Positions 13,340 to 27,471 of a stretch of 64,000 nt of DNA are shown piece after piece. Position 1 is the first letter of the stretch. Every line of letters starts with the position of its first letter. Source of the DNA: Rebecca billardiae RCC1528 (lineage: Eukaryota > Haptophyta); contig OZ251223.1 in the NCBI GenBank assembly GCA_965240325.2, positions 124,001-188,000 on the forward strand. The letters run 5' to 3'. The notes beneath the pieces are model-generated. The model saw only the letters and a program-made list of their open reading frames with translations, did not search any database and was not told where the DNA came from. The translations under genes were made by a program, and so were the position numbers.

Positions 13340-15497
13340 ATGGTGAAGCCGGGCGAGGTGGTCTGGACGAATGTCCAGTGCCGCGGCCAGACGCCCACGC
13401 CGCGCTCGGGCCACACGCTCACGGGCAACGGCGCGGGCAAGTGCGTGCTCTTTGGCGGCTGCGGCATCAAGTCGGACGACGAGTACGCCGTCTTCAACGA
13501 GACGTTCGTGCTCACGCTCGGCGAGCCGGGGAAGTGGGACCTGATCGAACCGCAGGGCGACGTGCCCTCGCCCCGCTGGCGGCACACCGCCACGCTCCTC
13601 CCCGACGCGGACGGCGTGCTGATCTTTGGCGGGCTGTGCAAGGGCAAGCGCTTCAACGACACGCACGTCTTCTCGGTCGAGAAGCGCGAGTGGTCGATCA
13701 AGGAGTGCGCGGGCACGCCGCCGCACCCGCGCTCGCACCACACCGCCAACGTCGTCGAGTACGAGCCCGCCGCCGAGGGCGGCCACCCCGAGCACAAGGT
13801 GATTGTCGTCGGCGGGTACGGCGGGCCCGGCTCGACGCGAGACTTTTATCTGGACCTGCACCTGCTCGAGCTGTCGACGTGGACGTGGGTGAAGGTGGAG
13901 TCGATGAAGGGGTCGGTGCCCACGCCGCGCTCCGACCACACCACCGCCCTCGCGGGCGACAAGCTCTACCTCTACGCCGGCCGCGGCTGGACGACCAAGG
14001 CGGACGTCGGCTACTTTGGCGACATGGTGCGCGCGCACCGCGCACCCCACCGCGCGCGCGAGAGAGAGAGAGAGATGCCGTGGCGGTGGCGGCGGCGGTG
14101 GGTGCGGGTGTGGCGGTGGGGGCGGTGGCGGCTGTGGCGCGTGCCCGCGCGGCGGCGCGGGCGCCGGCTCGGCGCGCGCGGCGTCGAGCGCGCGGCCGCG
14201 CGCGCAACCGCCCACGTCTCACCGGGCCTCGGCCACGGCCCCGGCCCACGCGCCCGCCGCGCAACAGCACGTGCTCGACGTGAAGACGTTCCGCTGGCTC
14301 GAGCCCGAGCTGGACGACGAGGAGGGCGAGGGCGAGGCGGCGCCCGCCTGGCCCTCGCTCGGCGAGAAGGTGTGGAACCACTCGGCGATGGCCATCCAGT
14401 CGGTGCCCGCGTCGTACATGTTCCTCTTTGGCGGACAGAACGCGCCGCGCCGGTACGGCCAGGGCGTCGGCGTGTTCGACACGGGGCGGAACCGGTGGGA
14501 GTCGCCGAAGATCATCACGGGCGCGCCGCCGCCGGCGCGCGAGGACTCGCCCTTCGCGTACGACGACTCGACCAAGTCGCTCGTCCTCTTTGGCGGCTGG
14601 CGCCAGACGTGGCTCGACGACGTGTACACGCTCAACGTCGCTGGCATCTGCGGTCCCCCGTACGCGGTCAACTCGATCGCGCCCGAGTCGGGGCCGTACA
14701 CGGGGCAGGCGCCGGTGCTGATCACGGGGCTGCTCTTCAAGGAGTCCTCCCGCATCAACGTCAAGTTCGCCACGAAGGACGGCAAGCGCGAGATGGTCGT
14801 GCCCGGCGTGTACGAGGATGCCCACCACGTGTCGTGCAAGACGCCAAACTTTGAGCGGCACGGCGCGCTTGAGGTGAACGTCGCGGTGTCGATCGACGGC
14901 GAGCCGTACACGGTGAACGAGTGCCTGTACCAGTTCTACCTCAACTCGAGCGCGAAGAAGTGCGTCGCCTTCGGCCCGGGCCTCGCGCCCAAGGGCGAGG
15001 TCGGCCGGCGCAACACGTTCATCATCCAGTCGCGCGACTCGGCCGGCCACTACCGCGCGTCGGGCGGCGACCCGCTGCGCGTGGTGATCGACGGGCCGTC
15101 GGGGGAGAAGCAGCCGGCGGCGCAGGTGGAGGACACGGAGGACGGGCGGTACCGCATCACCTACTCCGTGCCCGTCGCGGGCGACTACCAGATCTCCGTC
15201 TTCCTCGACGAGAACCCCAACGACGCGTCGGTCGAGTCGGAGATGCCGGTGGCGGGCTGCCCGTTCAAGGTGTCGTTTGCGGACGTGTGGGCACCCAACC
15301 GGATCGTGGGCGTGGCGCCGCGCGTGCGGCCGCACATGGAGGTGGGCGTGGTGGACGGCAAGCTCACGGTCGTGCCGATGGACGAGGACAAGGACCTCAC
15401 CGGCGCCAAGGCCAAGGCCAAGGCCGCGGACGACGCCGCCGACGCGGCGCAGCGCGCGTCCGACAAGGCGGACGCGGCCGCCGCCGCCGCCGCCGCC

Positions 15498-15528
<31 letters not shown>

Positions 15529-18500
15529 GCGCGGCGGCGGGCGGCGGCGAGGGCGCGGGCGCGGACGCCGACGCCGACGCCGACGCCGCGGCGGAGGGCG
15601 AGGGCGAGGCCGCCGACGCCGACGCCGCCGCCGCCGGCGACGAGGCGAAGAAGCCCCCGCAGTACGCGTGGCAGGTGGACGCGGCCGCGGGCCAGTGGCG
15701 ACTGATCGAGGGCGAGGCCGAGGTGGCGAAGCTGCTCGAGGCGTTCGCGCCGGCGCACGCGCAGACGCTCAAGGAGGTCTCCGCCTTCTGCCAGGCCGCC
15801 AAGCTGCCCGCCGAGCTCGCCGAGGCGCTGCAGAACCCGTACCGCCTCTGCGCGTCGTTTGCGGCGCGGCCGGGCGCGCCCTCCGACGAGCCGGCCGGCC
15901 CGCCGTTCTGCCCGGCGCCGCGCTCCAACTTCCAGCTGGCGGTGCAGGACGGCTGCCTGCTGCTGTACGGCGGCACGGCGCCGGGCGCGCAGCTCCCGCT
16001 CGACGAGCTGTGGCAGCTCAACAAGAAGGGGCAGTGGCGCCAGCTCTTCGCCGCCGAGCTCGAGCGCGACCACGCCAAGGGGCGGCTGACCGCCTTCCAC
16101 GACGGGTCGATCGTCGAGCTGCGGCCGAGCGAGCTCGGCGACTCTCTCGACACGTCGCGCCGGCTGCCGATCGCGCACCTCGCGGCGGGGGGCTCGGAGG
16201 AGGAGATGACGAAGACGCTGCTCGACACGGTGACCGCGCAGATGAAGGAGATGTCCGAGACGACGCGCGGCCTCGCCACCGCGCTCGGCCAGGCGGACAA
16301 GGCCGACTCGAACGGCAACGAGCAGCTCCTCATCAAGGTTAAGAAGGCCGACCTTGAGATCCGCACGCGCACCGCGCAGTACGACCTGCTCTTCGAGCAG
16401 ATCGCGGAGACGCTCAACTACCTCGCCGCCACCGGCGGCGCGCCGGCGGACTCGGTCCAGCAGAAGATGGCCAAGGTGGACGAGATGACCGAGACGTGGG
16501 TCGCCGCCAAGAAGCTCGCGCCGACCGTGCGCAAGACGATCAAGCAGGCGGCGGACGCGCAGGGCGCGCAGTACGCCGAGCAGGTCGCGTCGTTCCGCGC
16601 GCGCGTGGACACGTTCGCCGCGGACCTCACGCTCGCGCCGCTGTTCAACTACGCGAACGGCGTCGACCCCTCGTACGCCGAGCTCGACGGCTTCGACCGC
16701 GACGTGCGCAAGCTCGAGGCCGAGGTGCTCGGCATCAAGGCGTCGACGGACGTGTGGGAGATGAGCGACTCGCTCACGCCGGTCAAGGAGGCGCTCGCCG
16801 GCGTGCGCTCGGAGATCATGGCGGTGAAGGCGCTGTGGGACCTGGTCGCGGTGGTCACCTCGACGCTGGAGCACTGGCAGGGCACGCTGTGGGAGTCCAT
16901 CGACACCGCCACGATGGAGGAGGAGTGCAAGCTCTTCGCCAAGACGATCCGCACGATGGACAAGCGCGTGCGCGAGTACGACGTGTACAGAGGGCTCGAC
17001 CAGCTCGTCAAGAACTTCCTCGCGGCGCTGCCGTGCGTCGGCGACCTCAAGTCGCCGTCGATGCGCGAGCGGCACTGGAAGCAGCTGATGGAGATCACGG
17101 GCAAGGAGATCCCGCTCCCGTTCCCGCCCGACTTTGCGCTGCGCCAGCTGCTCGAGCTGCAGCTGCACAAGTTTGTCGACGACGTCGGCGAGGTGGTCGA
17201 CCGCGCCGTCAAGGAGGACAAGATGGAGCAGCAGCTGTCCAAGCTGAGCATGCTGTGGTACGGCCGGCAGCGCGGGCACGACGACGAGCCGCTCGGGCCC
17301 AAGGCCATCTGCTTCGAGTTCGACCAGCACCGCGACACCGACCTCTTCCTCATCCGCATGGCCGAGGAGAACTTCGACGCGCTCGAGGAGAACCAGCTGC
17401 TCGTGCAGGGCATGATGGCTTCCAAGTACCTCGCCACGTTCGAGGAGGAGGTGACGCGGTGGCAGCGCGAGCTGTCGAACGTCTCCGACGTGCTCACGAT
17501 GATGTCCGAGGTGCAGCGCCGCTGGGCCTACCTCGAGACCCTCTTCATCGGCTCGGACGAGGTGAAGAAGGAGCTCCCCGAGGACGCGGAGCGCTTTGTC
17601 GGCATCGACGACAAGTTCAAGGTGTGCCTCAAGGGGATCGGCGAGGTGAAGAACGCGGTGGTCGCGTCGAACCGCGCGGGGCTGCTCGACGACCTGAACG
17701 ACATGTCCGACAAGCTCGAGCTCTGCGAGAAGTCGCTCGCCGACTTCCTCGAGTCGAAGAAGCGCATCTTCCCGCGCTTCTACTTTGTGGCGACGTCGAT
17801 GCTGCTCGACATCCTCTCGAACGGCAACCGGCCGTCGATCGTCGCGCAGAACATCAACGCGCTGATGCAGGGCGTGAAGGCGATCGAGCTGTCGGGCGAC
17901 CCGCCGTCCGTCGTCGAGTCCGTCACCTCGAACGAGGGCGAGGTCGTCCCCTTCGCCAAGACGGGCGCGCTGCCGCTCAAGGGCAAGGTCGAGATCTACC
18001 TGAACGACCTCATCTACAAGATGCGCGACGAGCTGCGCACGCAGCTCGGCATCGCGATCAACGACTACCGCACGTCGGGCAAGAAGCGCTCGGCGTGGCT
18101 GTTCGACCACATCGCGCAGCTCGTGCTCGTCACCACGCAGATCGAGTGGACCGAGAACACCGAGGCCGCGTTCGACAAGCTGGGCGCGGGCAACAAGCAG
18201 GCGATGCCGCGCTACTCGGAGGAGCAGATCGAGATGCTCTCCGACCTGATCGTGCTCGTGCAGGGCAAGCTCGACGGGCTGCAGCGGCGCAAGATCATGA
18301 ACATGATCACGCTCGAGACGCACTCGCGCGACATCAACCTCATGCTCATCCGCGACGAGGTCGCCTCCAAGGAGAACTTCAAGTGGATGGGCCAGCTGAA
18401 GACGTACTGGATGCGCTACCCCGACCCGTCCAACGAGCCCGACTGCTGGATCCTCAACTGCGACGCGTCGTTCAACTACTCGTACGAGTACCTGGGCAAC

Positions 18501-21500
18501 GCGGGGCGGCTGGTGATCACGCCGCTCACCGACCGCATCTACACCACCGCCACGCAGGCGTGCCACCTCGTGCTCGGCTGCGCGCCCGCCGGCCCGGCCG
18601 GCACGGGCAAGACGGAGACGACCAAGGACCTGTCCGCGCAGCTCGGCAAGGCGGTGTACGTGGTGAACTGCGGGCCGGAGATGGACTACCGCACGATGGG
18701 CGACCAGTTCAAGGGGCTCGCCTCCGCCGGCGCGTGGGGCTGCTTCGACGAGTACAACCGCCTCCTCGCCGAGGTCCTCTCCGTCAACTCGATCCAGTAC
18801 AAGGCGGTGCTGGACGCGATCCGCGCGCGCTCGCCCACGTTCCGCATGGAGGGCGTCGACTACACGCTGCACCCCGACGGGTGCATGGCGTTCATCACGA
18901 TGAACCCGGGGTACCTCGGGCGCACCGAGCTGCCCGAGTCGCTCAAGGTGCTCTTCCGCCCGGTCACGGTGATGGTGCCCGACATGCAGATGATCATGGA
19001 GAACATGCTGATGGCCGAGGGCTACACGACCGCCAACACGCTCGCCAAGAAGTTCTTCACGCTGTACCGGCTGCTCAAGGACCTGCTCTCGCCGCAGATG
19101 CACTACGACTGGGGGCTGCGCGCGATCAAGTCGGTGCTCGTCGTCGCCGGCGGCTTCAAGCGCGGCGAGCCCGACCAGCCCGAGGGCGGCCTGCTGATGC
19201 GCGCGCTGCGCGACTTCAACCTGCCCAAGATTGTTGAGGACGACATGGTCGTGTTCATGGGGCTGCTCAAGGACCTGTGGCCCGACGTGTTCGACTCGAT
19301 GCCGCGGAAGCGGGACCACGAGTTCGAGGCGCTCGTCACCTCCGTCGCCGTCGAGTCCAACCTGCAGCCCTCCGACTACTTCGTGCAGAACGTCGTCGAC
19401 CTGCAGGACCTGCTCGACATCCGCCACTGCGTCTTCGAGATCGGCTCGTCGGGCAACAACAAGACCAAGACGTGGCAGACGCTGGCGAAGGTGTGGACGA
19501 AGGGCGGGCACCGCGGGAAGACGACGTTCCGCGACATCAACCCCAAGGCGATCACGCCCAACGAGCTGTACGGCTACGTCAACATGGCGACGCGCGAGTG
19601 GAAGGACGGGCTGCTCTCGTCGACGATGCGCGAGATGGCCAACATGCCCGACACCAACCCCAAGTGGATCATCCTCGACGGCGACCTCGACGCGAACTGG
19701 ATCGAGAACATGAACTCGGTGATGGACGACAACCGGCTGCTCACGCTCGCGTCGAACGAGCGCATCCGCCTCCTCACGCACATGCGCATGATCTTCGAGA
19801 TCCGCGACCTCGCGTACGCGTCGCCCGCGACCGTCACGCGCGCCGGCATCCTCTTCATCTCCGAGCTCGCGCAGTGGAAGAACTTCGTCAAGTCGTGGAT
19901 CGCCGAGTTCAAGGAGAACGAGTCGGGCGCGATCAAGCCCGACATGCGCGAGAAGCGCGCCGCCACGCTGCAGGGCCTCTTCGACAAGTACTGCGAGCCG
20001 ACGATGGACGAGCTGCGGCGCAACTTCACGCCGGTCGTGCCGATCCTCGACTTCAACATGGTGCAGACGCTGTGCTACTTCCTCGAGGGGCTGCTCGTCG
20101 AGGAGAACGTGGGGCGCGACGACGGCCGGTTCGAGATCTTCTTCGTCCTCGCCGCCGTGTGGGCCTTCGGCTCCTTCTTCACCATCACCTCGGGCACCGA
20201 CTACCGCAAGCGCTTCTCGGGCTGGTGGAAGGAGACGTGGAAGACGGTCAAGTTCCCGCACCGCGGCGAGGTCTTCGACTTCTTCGTGGACAAGGAGAAG
20301 GGCGAGTTCGCGGCGTGGGCGGACATCGTGCCGACGCTCGCGTACGACTCGGCCACGCCGATGTCCGCCGTCACCGTGCCCACCGGCGAGACCGTCGCCA
20401 TCACCTTCTGGCTCGACAACCTGATGCCGCGCAAGCACCCGGCGATGCTGCTCGGGCCTGCCGGCTGCGGCAAGACGGCCATCATCAACGGCAAGCTGCG
20501 CGCGCTCGGCGAGGACTACGTCACGGCGTCGGTGAACGTGAACTACTACACGAACTCGTCGCTCTTCCTCAAGATCCTCGAGGCGCCGCTCGAGAAGAAG
20601 GCCGGCAAGAACTACGGCCCGCCCGGCTCGAAGAAGCTCGTCTACTTTGTGGACGACCTCAACATGGCGGCGCTCGACGCGTACAACACCGCGTCCAACA
20701 TCGCGCTGATGCGGCAGCACTGCGCGTACGGCCACGTGTACGACATGACGAAGCTGACGCAGAAGGTGCTGCTCAACACGCAGTACCTCGCCGCGATGAA
20801 CCCCACCGCCGGCTCCTTCGTCGTCAACCCGCGGCTGCAGCGGCTGTTTGCGACGTTCGCGGTCGGCTTCCCGGGCGCGGAGGCGCTCACGACCATCTAC
20901 CAGACGTTCCTCAACGGCCACCTGTCCAACTTCTCGAAGGAGATCGAGGAGGCGGAGATGGGCAAGCGGGTCGTGCAGGCCGCGCTGCAGCTCCACCGCA
21001 AGGTCGCCGCCAACTTCCGCAAGACCGCCTCCAACTTCCACTACGAGTTCAACATCCGGCACATGGCGGGCGTGTTCCAAGGCATGCTGATGGGCGCCAA
21101 GGACGTCTTCAAGGAGCCGCTGCGCCTCGCGCAGCTGTGGCTGCACGAGAGCGAGCGCGTGTACGGCGACCGGCTGGTCTCGCCGCAGGACCTCAAGAAG
21201 TACAAGGACCTCGCCGCCGAGGTCGCCAAGAAGGTCTTCCGCGAGATGTCGCCGACGACGCTGATGGCGGAGCCGCTGATCGTGTGCCACTTCGCGCAGG
21301 GCATCGGCGACAAGGTGTACGACAAGGTGGCGACGATGGCGGACGTGTCGGCGACGCTGACGCAGGCGCTGTCGGAGTACAACGAGACGAACGCGGTGAT
21401 GAACCTCGTCCTCTTCGAGGACGCCATCCGCCACATCTGCCGCATCTCGCGCATCATCGAGTCGCCCGGCGGGCACGCGCTGCTCGTCGGCGTCGGCGGC

Positions 21501-24500
21501 TCGGGCAAGCAGTCGCTCTCAAAGCTCGCGTCGTACGCGTCGGCCTTCTCCGTCTTCCAGGTGGTGATCTCGGCGACGTACGGCGTGAACGAGCTGAAGG
21601 CGGACCTGCAGACGATGTACCGCAAGTCCGGGCTCAAGTCGGAGCAGATGGTCTTCCTCTTCACCGACCAGCAGATCGCCGACGAGCGCTTCCTCGTGTA
21701 CCTGAACGACATGCTCTCGTCGGGCGAGATCCCGGGGCTGTTCCCGCCAGAGGACATCGACGACATCGTCAACGGCGTGCGGCCGAACGTGAAGCGGAGC
21801 GGGCTGCCGGACACGCGCGAGAACTGCTGGGCGTACTTCATCTCGCAGGTCCGCGCCAACCTCCACGCCGTCCTCTGCTTCTCGCCCATCGGCGACCCGA
21901 TCAAGGTGCGCACGCGCCGCTTCCCCGCGCTCGTCAACTGCGTCGTGATCGACTGGTTCCAGCCGTGGCCCGAGGAGGCGCTGCTCTCGGTCTCGAAGCG
22001 CTTCCTCGGCGACCTCGAGCTCGGGCCGGACGAGCAGAAGGCGAACGTGATCTCGTTCATGCCCTACTCCTTCGTCGCGGTGAACGAGGCCTCGCTCGCG
22101 TACATCGAGCAGGAGCGGCGGTACAACTGGACGACGCCAAAGTCGTTCCTCGAGCTGATCGCGCTGTACAAGTCGATGCTCGCCAAGCGGCGCGACGACG
22201 TGCAGGGCTCGATCACGCGGCTGAGCAACGGCGTGACCAAGCTCGAGCTGACGGCGGGCGAGGTGGGCCAGCTCGAGGAGGAGCTCAAGGTCAAGCAGGT
22301 CGAGGTGGAGGAGAAGAAGATGCAGGTCGACGCGATGATCCCCAAGCTCGAGGCGGAGAAGGCCAAGGCGGCGGACGAGGCCGCCAAGGCCAACGTGATC
22401 GCGACGGCCGCGGCGGAGAAGGAGGTGGCGGTGTCGGACATGAAGGCGAACATCGAGCGCGACCTCGCCGCCGCCGAGCCCGCGCTGCTCAAGGCCGCCG
22501 CCGCGCTCGACTCGCTCAACAAGAAGGACCTCGGCGAGCTCAAGTCGCTCGCAAAGCCGCCGGCCGGCATCGACGACGTGACGGGCGCGTGCGTCTACCT
22601 GCTGCACGACGGCTCCAAGGGCAAGATCGACGTGTCGTGGAAGGCGTCGCAGCAGCTGATGAAGGACGTGAACAAGTTCCTCGACGAGCTGCTCACCTTC
22701 AAGGACAAGATCGACACGGGCAAGGTCTCCAAGCAGAACTTCAAGAACATCCGGCCGCTGCTCGAGAAGGAGTGGTTCAACGTGGACACGATGCGCACCA
22801 AGTCGAGCGCGGCCGCCGGGCTGTGCGACTGGGTGCTCAACATCACGGTGTACTGGGACATCAACGAGAACGTCGAGCCGATGCGCGACGCGGCGGCGAA
22901 CGCGGTCACCCAGCTCGAGCAGGCCATCGAGGCGAAGAACAACGCGATCGCCTCCAAGGAGGCCGCGGAGGCGACCGTCGCCGAGCTGACGGCCGCGTAC
23001 AACGCCGCGGTCGCCGAGAAGGACGCGGTGCTCGCCGAGGCGGACGCGTGCCTGCGCAAGCTCGGGCTGGCGCAGCGGCTGATGTCGGCGCTCGGCTCGG
23101 AGGGCGAGCGGTGGAAGTCCACCGTCGCCTCGCTCAACGCCTCGCTCCCCATCCTCATCGGCGACGCGCTGCTCGCGGCCGCGTTTGTCTCGTACAACGG
23201 CTGCTTCAACCGGCACTTCCGCGAGGTGCTCACCAAGAAGAAGTTCCTGCCGTTCCTGCAGGGCGAGGTGAAGTCGGCGCCGGGCGGCGTGGCGATGGGC
23301 GACGACCCCGACCCGCTCAAGATCCTCACCAACGACGCCGAGATCGCCGCGTGGTCCAACGACGGGCTGCCGACCGACCGGATCTCGGTCGAGAACGGCA
23401 CGATCGTGACCAACTGCGCGCGCTGGCCGCTGATGATCGACCCGCAGCTGCAGGGGATCACGTGGATCAAGAAGAAGGAGGAGCGGCGCGGGCTGCACGT
23501 GGTGCGGCTCGGGCAGAAGCAGCTCATCCCCAAGCTCGAGAACGCCCTCGAGTCGGGCAAGCCCATCGTGATCGAGAACATCCAGACGTCGATCGACGCG
23601 GTGCTCGCGCCCGTGATCGGCCGGCAGGTCACGCGCCGCGGCCGCACCGTCTTCGTCAAGCTGGGCGACAAGGAGGTGGACTACCACCCCGACTTCAAGC
23701 TGTACCTGCAGACGAAGCTCTCCAACCCGCACTACCCGCCCGAGATCCAGGCCGAGGCCACGCTGATCAACTTCATGGTGACGGAGGACGGGCTGGAGGA
23801 CCAGCTGCTCGCGCTCACCGTGCTCAAGGAGCGGCCCGACCTCGAGGAGCAGAAGGCGATCCTGATCGCGCAGATGAACGGGTTCAAGATCAAGACGAAG
23901 GAGCTGGAGGACGGGATCCTCGAGCAGCTCGCCAACGCCGAGGGCGACATCCTCGAGAACATCGCGCTCATCGAGAACCTCGAGGACTCGAAGCGCGTCG
24001 CGCTCGAGATCGCCGAGAAGGCAAAGGTCGCGCAGGTGACGGAGGTGGAGATCAACACGGCGCGCGAGATGTACCGGCGCGTCGCCGCGCGCGGCTCGCT
24101 GATGTTCTTCCTCCTCGCCACGCTCAACAAGGTGCACACCTTCTACCACTTCTCGCTCTCCTCGTTCAACACAATCGTCGAGCGCGCGATCACGGGGCGG
24201 CGCGGCAAGCTCGTCTGGAACGAGGAGGCGCTCATGTCGGGGATCGCGCCGGCGAAGCTGAAGCGCGCGCTGCTCGACGAGGCGGCGGAGACGAAGAAGA
24301 CGATCGTGGCGGAGGAGCCCGAGAAGCTCGAGGAGCGCATGAACTTCCTCGTCGACAACATCACCTTCAAGGTGTTTGACGCGACGCGGCGCGGGCTGCT
24401 CGAGCGGCACAAGCTTATCCTCGCGACGCAGCTGCTGCTCAAGGTCATGTCCAAGTCGGGCGAGCTGAACGACGCGGAGGCGGAGTACCTCGTCTCGGGG

Positions 24501-27097
24501 CGCTCGTCGATGACCCCGCCGCAGATGACCACCAAGGTGCAGGAGTTCCTCACGCCCAAGCAGTGGGCGTCCGCGTGCGCGCTGCGCGAGCTCGACGCGT
24601 TCAAGGCGCTCACTGAGGAGCTCGAGCTCGCGACCGACGCGTGGTCGGAGTGGCTCAACTTCGAGCGGCCCGAGGCGGAGGAGCTGCCGGGCGACTGGGG
24701 GAAGAAGCTGAACGCGTTCCAGCAGCTCCTCATCCTGCGCGCGCTGCGGCAGGACCGCGTCACCACCGCGCTCACCTCCTTCATCGAGGCGAAGCTCGGC
24801 GCGCGCTACACGCAGCAGGCGCCCTTCGACATGGACGACACGTTCAACGACTCGTCGTTCAGGCAGCCGCTCTTCTTCGTGCTCTTCCCGGGCGTCGACC
24901 CGGGCGTGGCGATCGAGAAGCTCGGGCGCAAGCTCGGCTTCGCCTCCGAGGGCGGCAACTACGTCTCCATCTCGATGGGCCAGGGCCAGGAGAAGAACGC
25001 GGAGAACACGATCGACCGGTTCGCCAAAGACGGCGGCTGGGTCTTCCTGCAGAACATCCACCTCATGTCCACGTGGCTGCCCACGCTCGACCGCAAGCTG
25101 GAGATCGTCGGCGACTCGGGGCACGAGGACTTCCGCGCGTTCCTCTCCGCCGAGCCGCCGCCGCCGCTCCTCGAGCACGAGATGCAGACCGTGCCCGAGG
25201 GCGTGCTGCAGGCGTCGATCAAGGTGGCCAACGAGCCGCCCACCGACCTCAAGGCGACGCTCCGCTCCTCGTACGCGCTCTTCGACCAGGCGACGCTCGA
25301 CGCGTCGACGAAGCCGAAGGCGCACCGCCCGATGATCTTCGCGCTCGCCTTCTTCCACTCCCTCGTCCTCGGCCGGCGCAAGTTCGGCTTCCAGGGCTTC
25401 TCGCGCAACTACCCGTTCAACAACGGCGACATCACGGTGTGTGCGGACGTGCTGCACAACTATGTCGAGGGGCGCGACAACCTGCCGTGGGCGGACCTCA
25501 AGTACATCTGGGGCGAGATCATGTACGGCGGGCACATCACCGACTCGTGGGACCGGCGGTGCATGTCCGCCTACCTCGAGGTCCTCCTCGTCGACGAGCT
25601 CGTCGACGAGAAGTCCTCGTTCCAGCTCGCGCCCGGCTTCTCGCCGCTGCTCGAGGGCGACTTTGCATCCTACCGCGCCTACATTGAGGACGCGATGCCC
25701 GCCGAGTCGCCCACGCTGTTCGGGCTGCACCCGAACGCGGAGATCGGGCTGCTCATCTCGAACTGCGACGCGCTCTTCAAGGCCATCTTCACCCTCGCCG
25801 GCGGCTCCGCCTCGGGCGGCGGCATCAACAAGGAGCAGAAGGTCAAGGACCTGATCGTGGAGATGCAAGCCGCGCTCCCCGTGCCGTTTGCGATGCTCGA
25901 GGTGAAGGCGCGCGTCAAGGAGAAGACGCCCTACGTCGTCTTCGTGCTGCAGGAGCTCGAGCGGATGAACGCGATCCTCGGGCTGATGGGCGGCGGGATG
26001 CGCGAGCTCGAGCTCGGGCTGAGCGGCGCGCTCAACATCTCCGACGCGATGGACGCCCTGATCGGCTTCCTCTTTGTGAACTCGGTGCCGCCGTCGTGGC
26101 TCAAGATGTGCGGCCAGATCGGCCCGACCGGCAACTACAACCGCAAGAACCTCGCCGACTGGTTCATCAACCTGAAGGAGCGGCACGAGCAGCTCGACGA
26201 GTGGCAGAAGGTGCGCGCGCGCGCGCGCGCGAACGCCGCCCTCGCGCGCGCCGAGCGCCCGTCGCTCACCGCCCGCCCGCCCCGCGCCGCCGCGCGCCCG
26301 CCCCCTCGCGCGCGTGCGGCCTGTGCGTGCGGCGTGTGCGTGCGGCGTGTGCGTGCGCAGGACCCTTACACGCGCCCGCCGTCCGTGTGGATCGCCGGGC
26401 TCTTCAACCCGATGGGCTACGTCACCGCGTGCCTGCAGATGACGGCGCGCGCCAAGGCGCTGCCGCTCGACTCGATGATGATCTCGACCGCGGTGAGTGC
26501 GCCGGCGGCGCGCGCGGCCGGCGCCGCGCGCCGCGCGCCGCGGCGCCAGCAGCATTGCGTGCGCGGTTGCTCACGCCGCGCCCTCCGCCCCCGGCGTGCG
26601 TGCGCGCGCGGCCGCGCAGGTGATGCCCTTCTTCGGCAACGAGGTCTCCGCACAGCCCGACGAGGGCACGTACGTGCACGGCCTCTTCATGGAGGGCGCC
26701 AAGTGGAGCCGCGACCACAACTCTGTCTACGAATCCGATCCAAAGGTGCGGCGCGGCGCGGCGTGGCGTGGCGCGGGGGCGCGCGGCTCTCGCTGCGCGA
26801 GGCGCGTTGCACGCGCTCACGTGTGCGTGCGCGCGCGCGCGCCACGCCGCCCCGCCCCGCCCCACCCGTGCCGCGCAGGAGCTGCACCCGACGATGCCGG
26901 TGATCCAGGTGCAGGGCGTCACCGCCGAGGAGAAGGAGGAGCTCGCAAAGTCGTCGGGCGACATCACCTACGAGTGCCCGGTGTACACGACGACGATCCG
27001 CGGGCCCACCTTCACCTTCGCCGCGCCGCTGCGGACGAACAAGCCGCCGTGGGTGTGGATCCTTGCAGGCGTCTGCCTGGTGATGCAGCCAGACTAA
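13340..27097 (+). CDS. Axonemal outer-arm dynein heavy chain, alpha-like, with kelch/IPT/filamin N-terminus
   Basis: Five exons: 13340-14026, 14268-26210, 26361-26492, 26620-26745 and 26879-27097, all phase 0, giving 4368 residues. Donors are GTGCGC, GTGCGC, GTGAGT and GTGCGG, each with a CAG acceptor. Order of domains: kelch repeats (about 1-355, e.g. PRSGHTLTG and VLIFGG), an IPT/TIG domain (about 357-450), a filamin repeat (about 455-575), an acidic Ala/Glu linker (about 600-690), a further kelch-like piece near 775-805, tail and linker, then the AAA ring. AAA1 has GPAGTGKTET (about 1674) and Walker B CFDEYNR. AAA2 has GSSGNNKT (about 1956), AAA3 GPAGCGKT (about 2292) and AAA4 GVGGSGKQ (about 2637). 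The stalk coiled coils flank the microtubule-binding domain (about 2880-3180). The C-terminus CPVY...WVWILAGVCL is typical of dyneins. Kelch plus IPT plus filamin matches the Chlamydomonas outer-arm alpha chain (ODA11). It should drive flagellar beating by ATP hydrolysis. Confidence 0.95.
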
Positions 27098-27471
27098 GCC
27101 GCGGCGACGCGCGGCCGGCGCGCGACCCGCTGAGTGTCGCGCGCCGGTCAGCGCCGCGCCGGCGAGCTCGCGCGCCAGCGCGCCTCAGGGCCGGCGCAGC
27201 TGCCGGCCTCGTGCGACGCCAGAGATGTCGTCGATGAGCGCGGATGCACTTGTAACACATCCGCCGTAAGGCGTACTCGCCTCTGAAGGGCTTGCCATTG
27301 TAAGCTTAGTTAGTCGTGACACTCGTGTCGAGCTGTCGCCGGTGCGACATGCATTGACATGTCCGCCATCGTGGACTCCATCGCAGTTGCCCGCGTGGCC
27401 GCGTGCCGGCCGGCATTCGTGTTTGGTCCGATACGACTGAGTTGCGAGTACAGTATGGCCGCGGGGCCCCC
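27098..27471. other. Intergenic region, no gene seen
   Basis: The first ~110 bases are a GC-rich 3' flank of the dynein gene, with inverted CGCGCCGG-type motifs. The rest is lower in GC and must contain the promoter of the gene starting at 27472. No TATA box or second gene is evident. Confidence 0.4.

Noticed and set aside
13698-21476. A 2592-codon open frame on the minus strand
   Set aside because: It lies opposite the dynein coding sequence, whose motifs are unmistakable. The antisense product is Arg/Leu/Val/His-rich with no domain. GC-biased third positions remove stops on the other strand.
21519-26555. A 1678-codon minus-strand frame opposite the dynein C-terminal half
   Set aside because: Same antisense effect; it spans dynein introns and exons alike with no domain.
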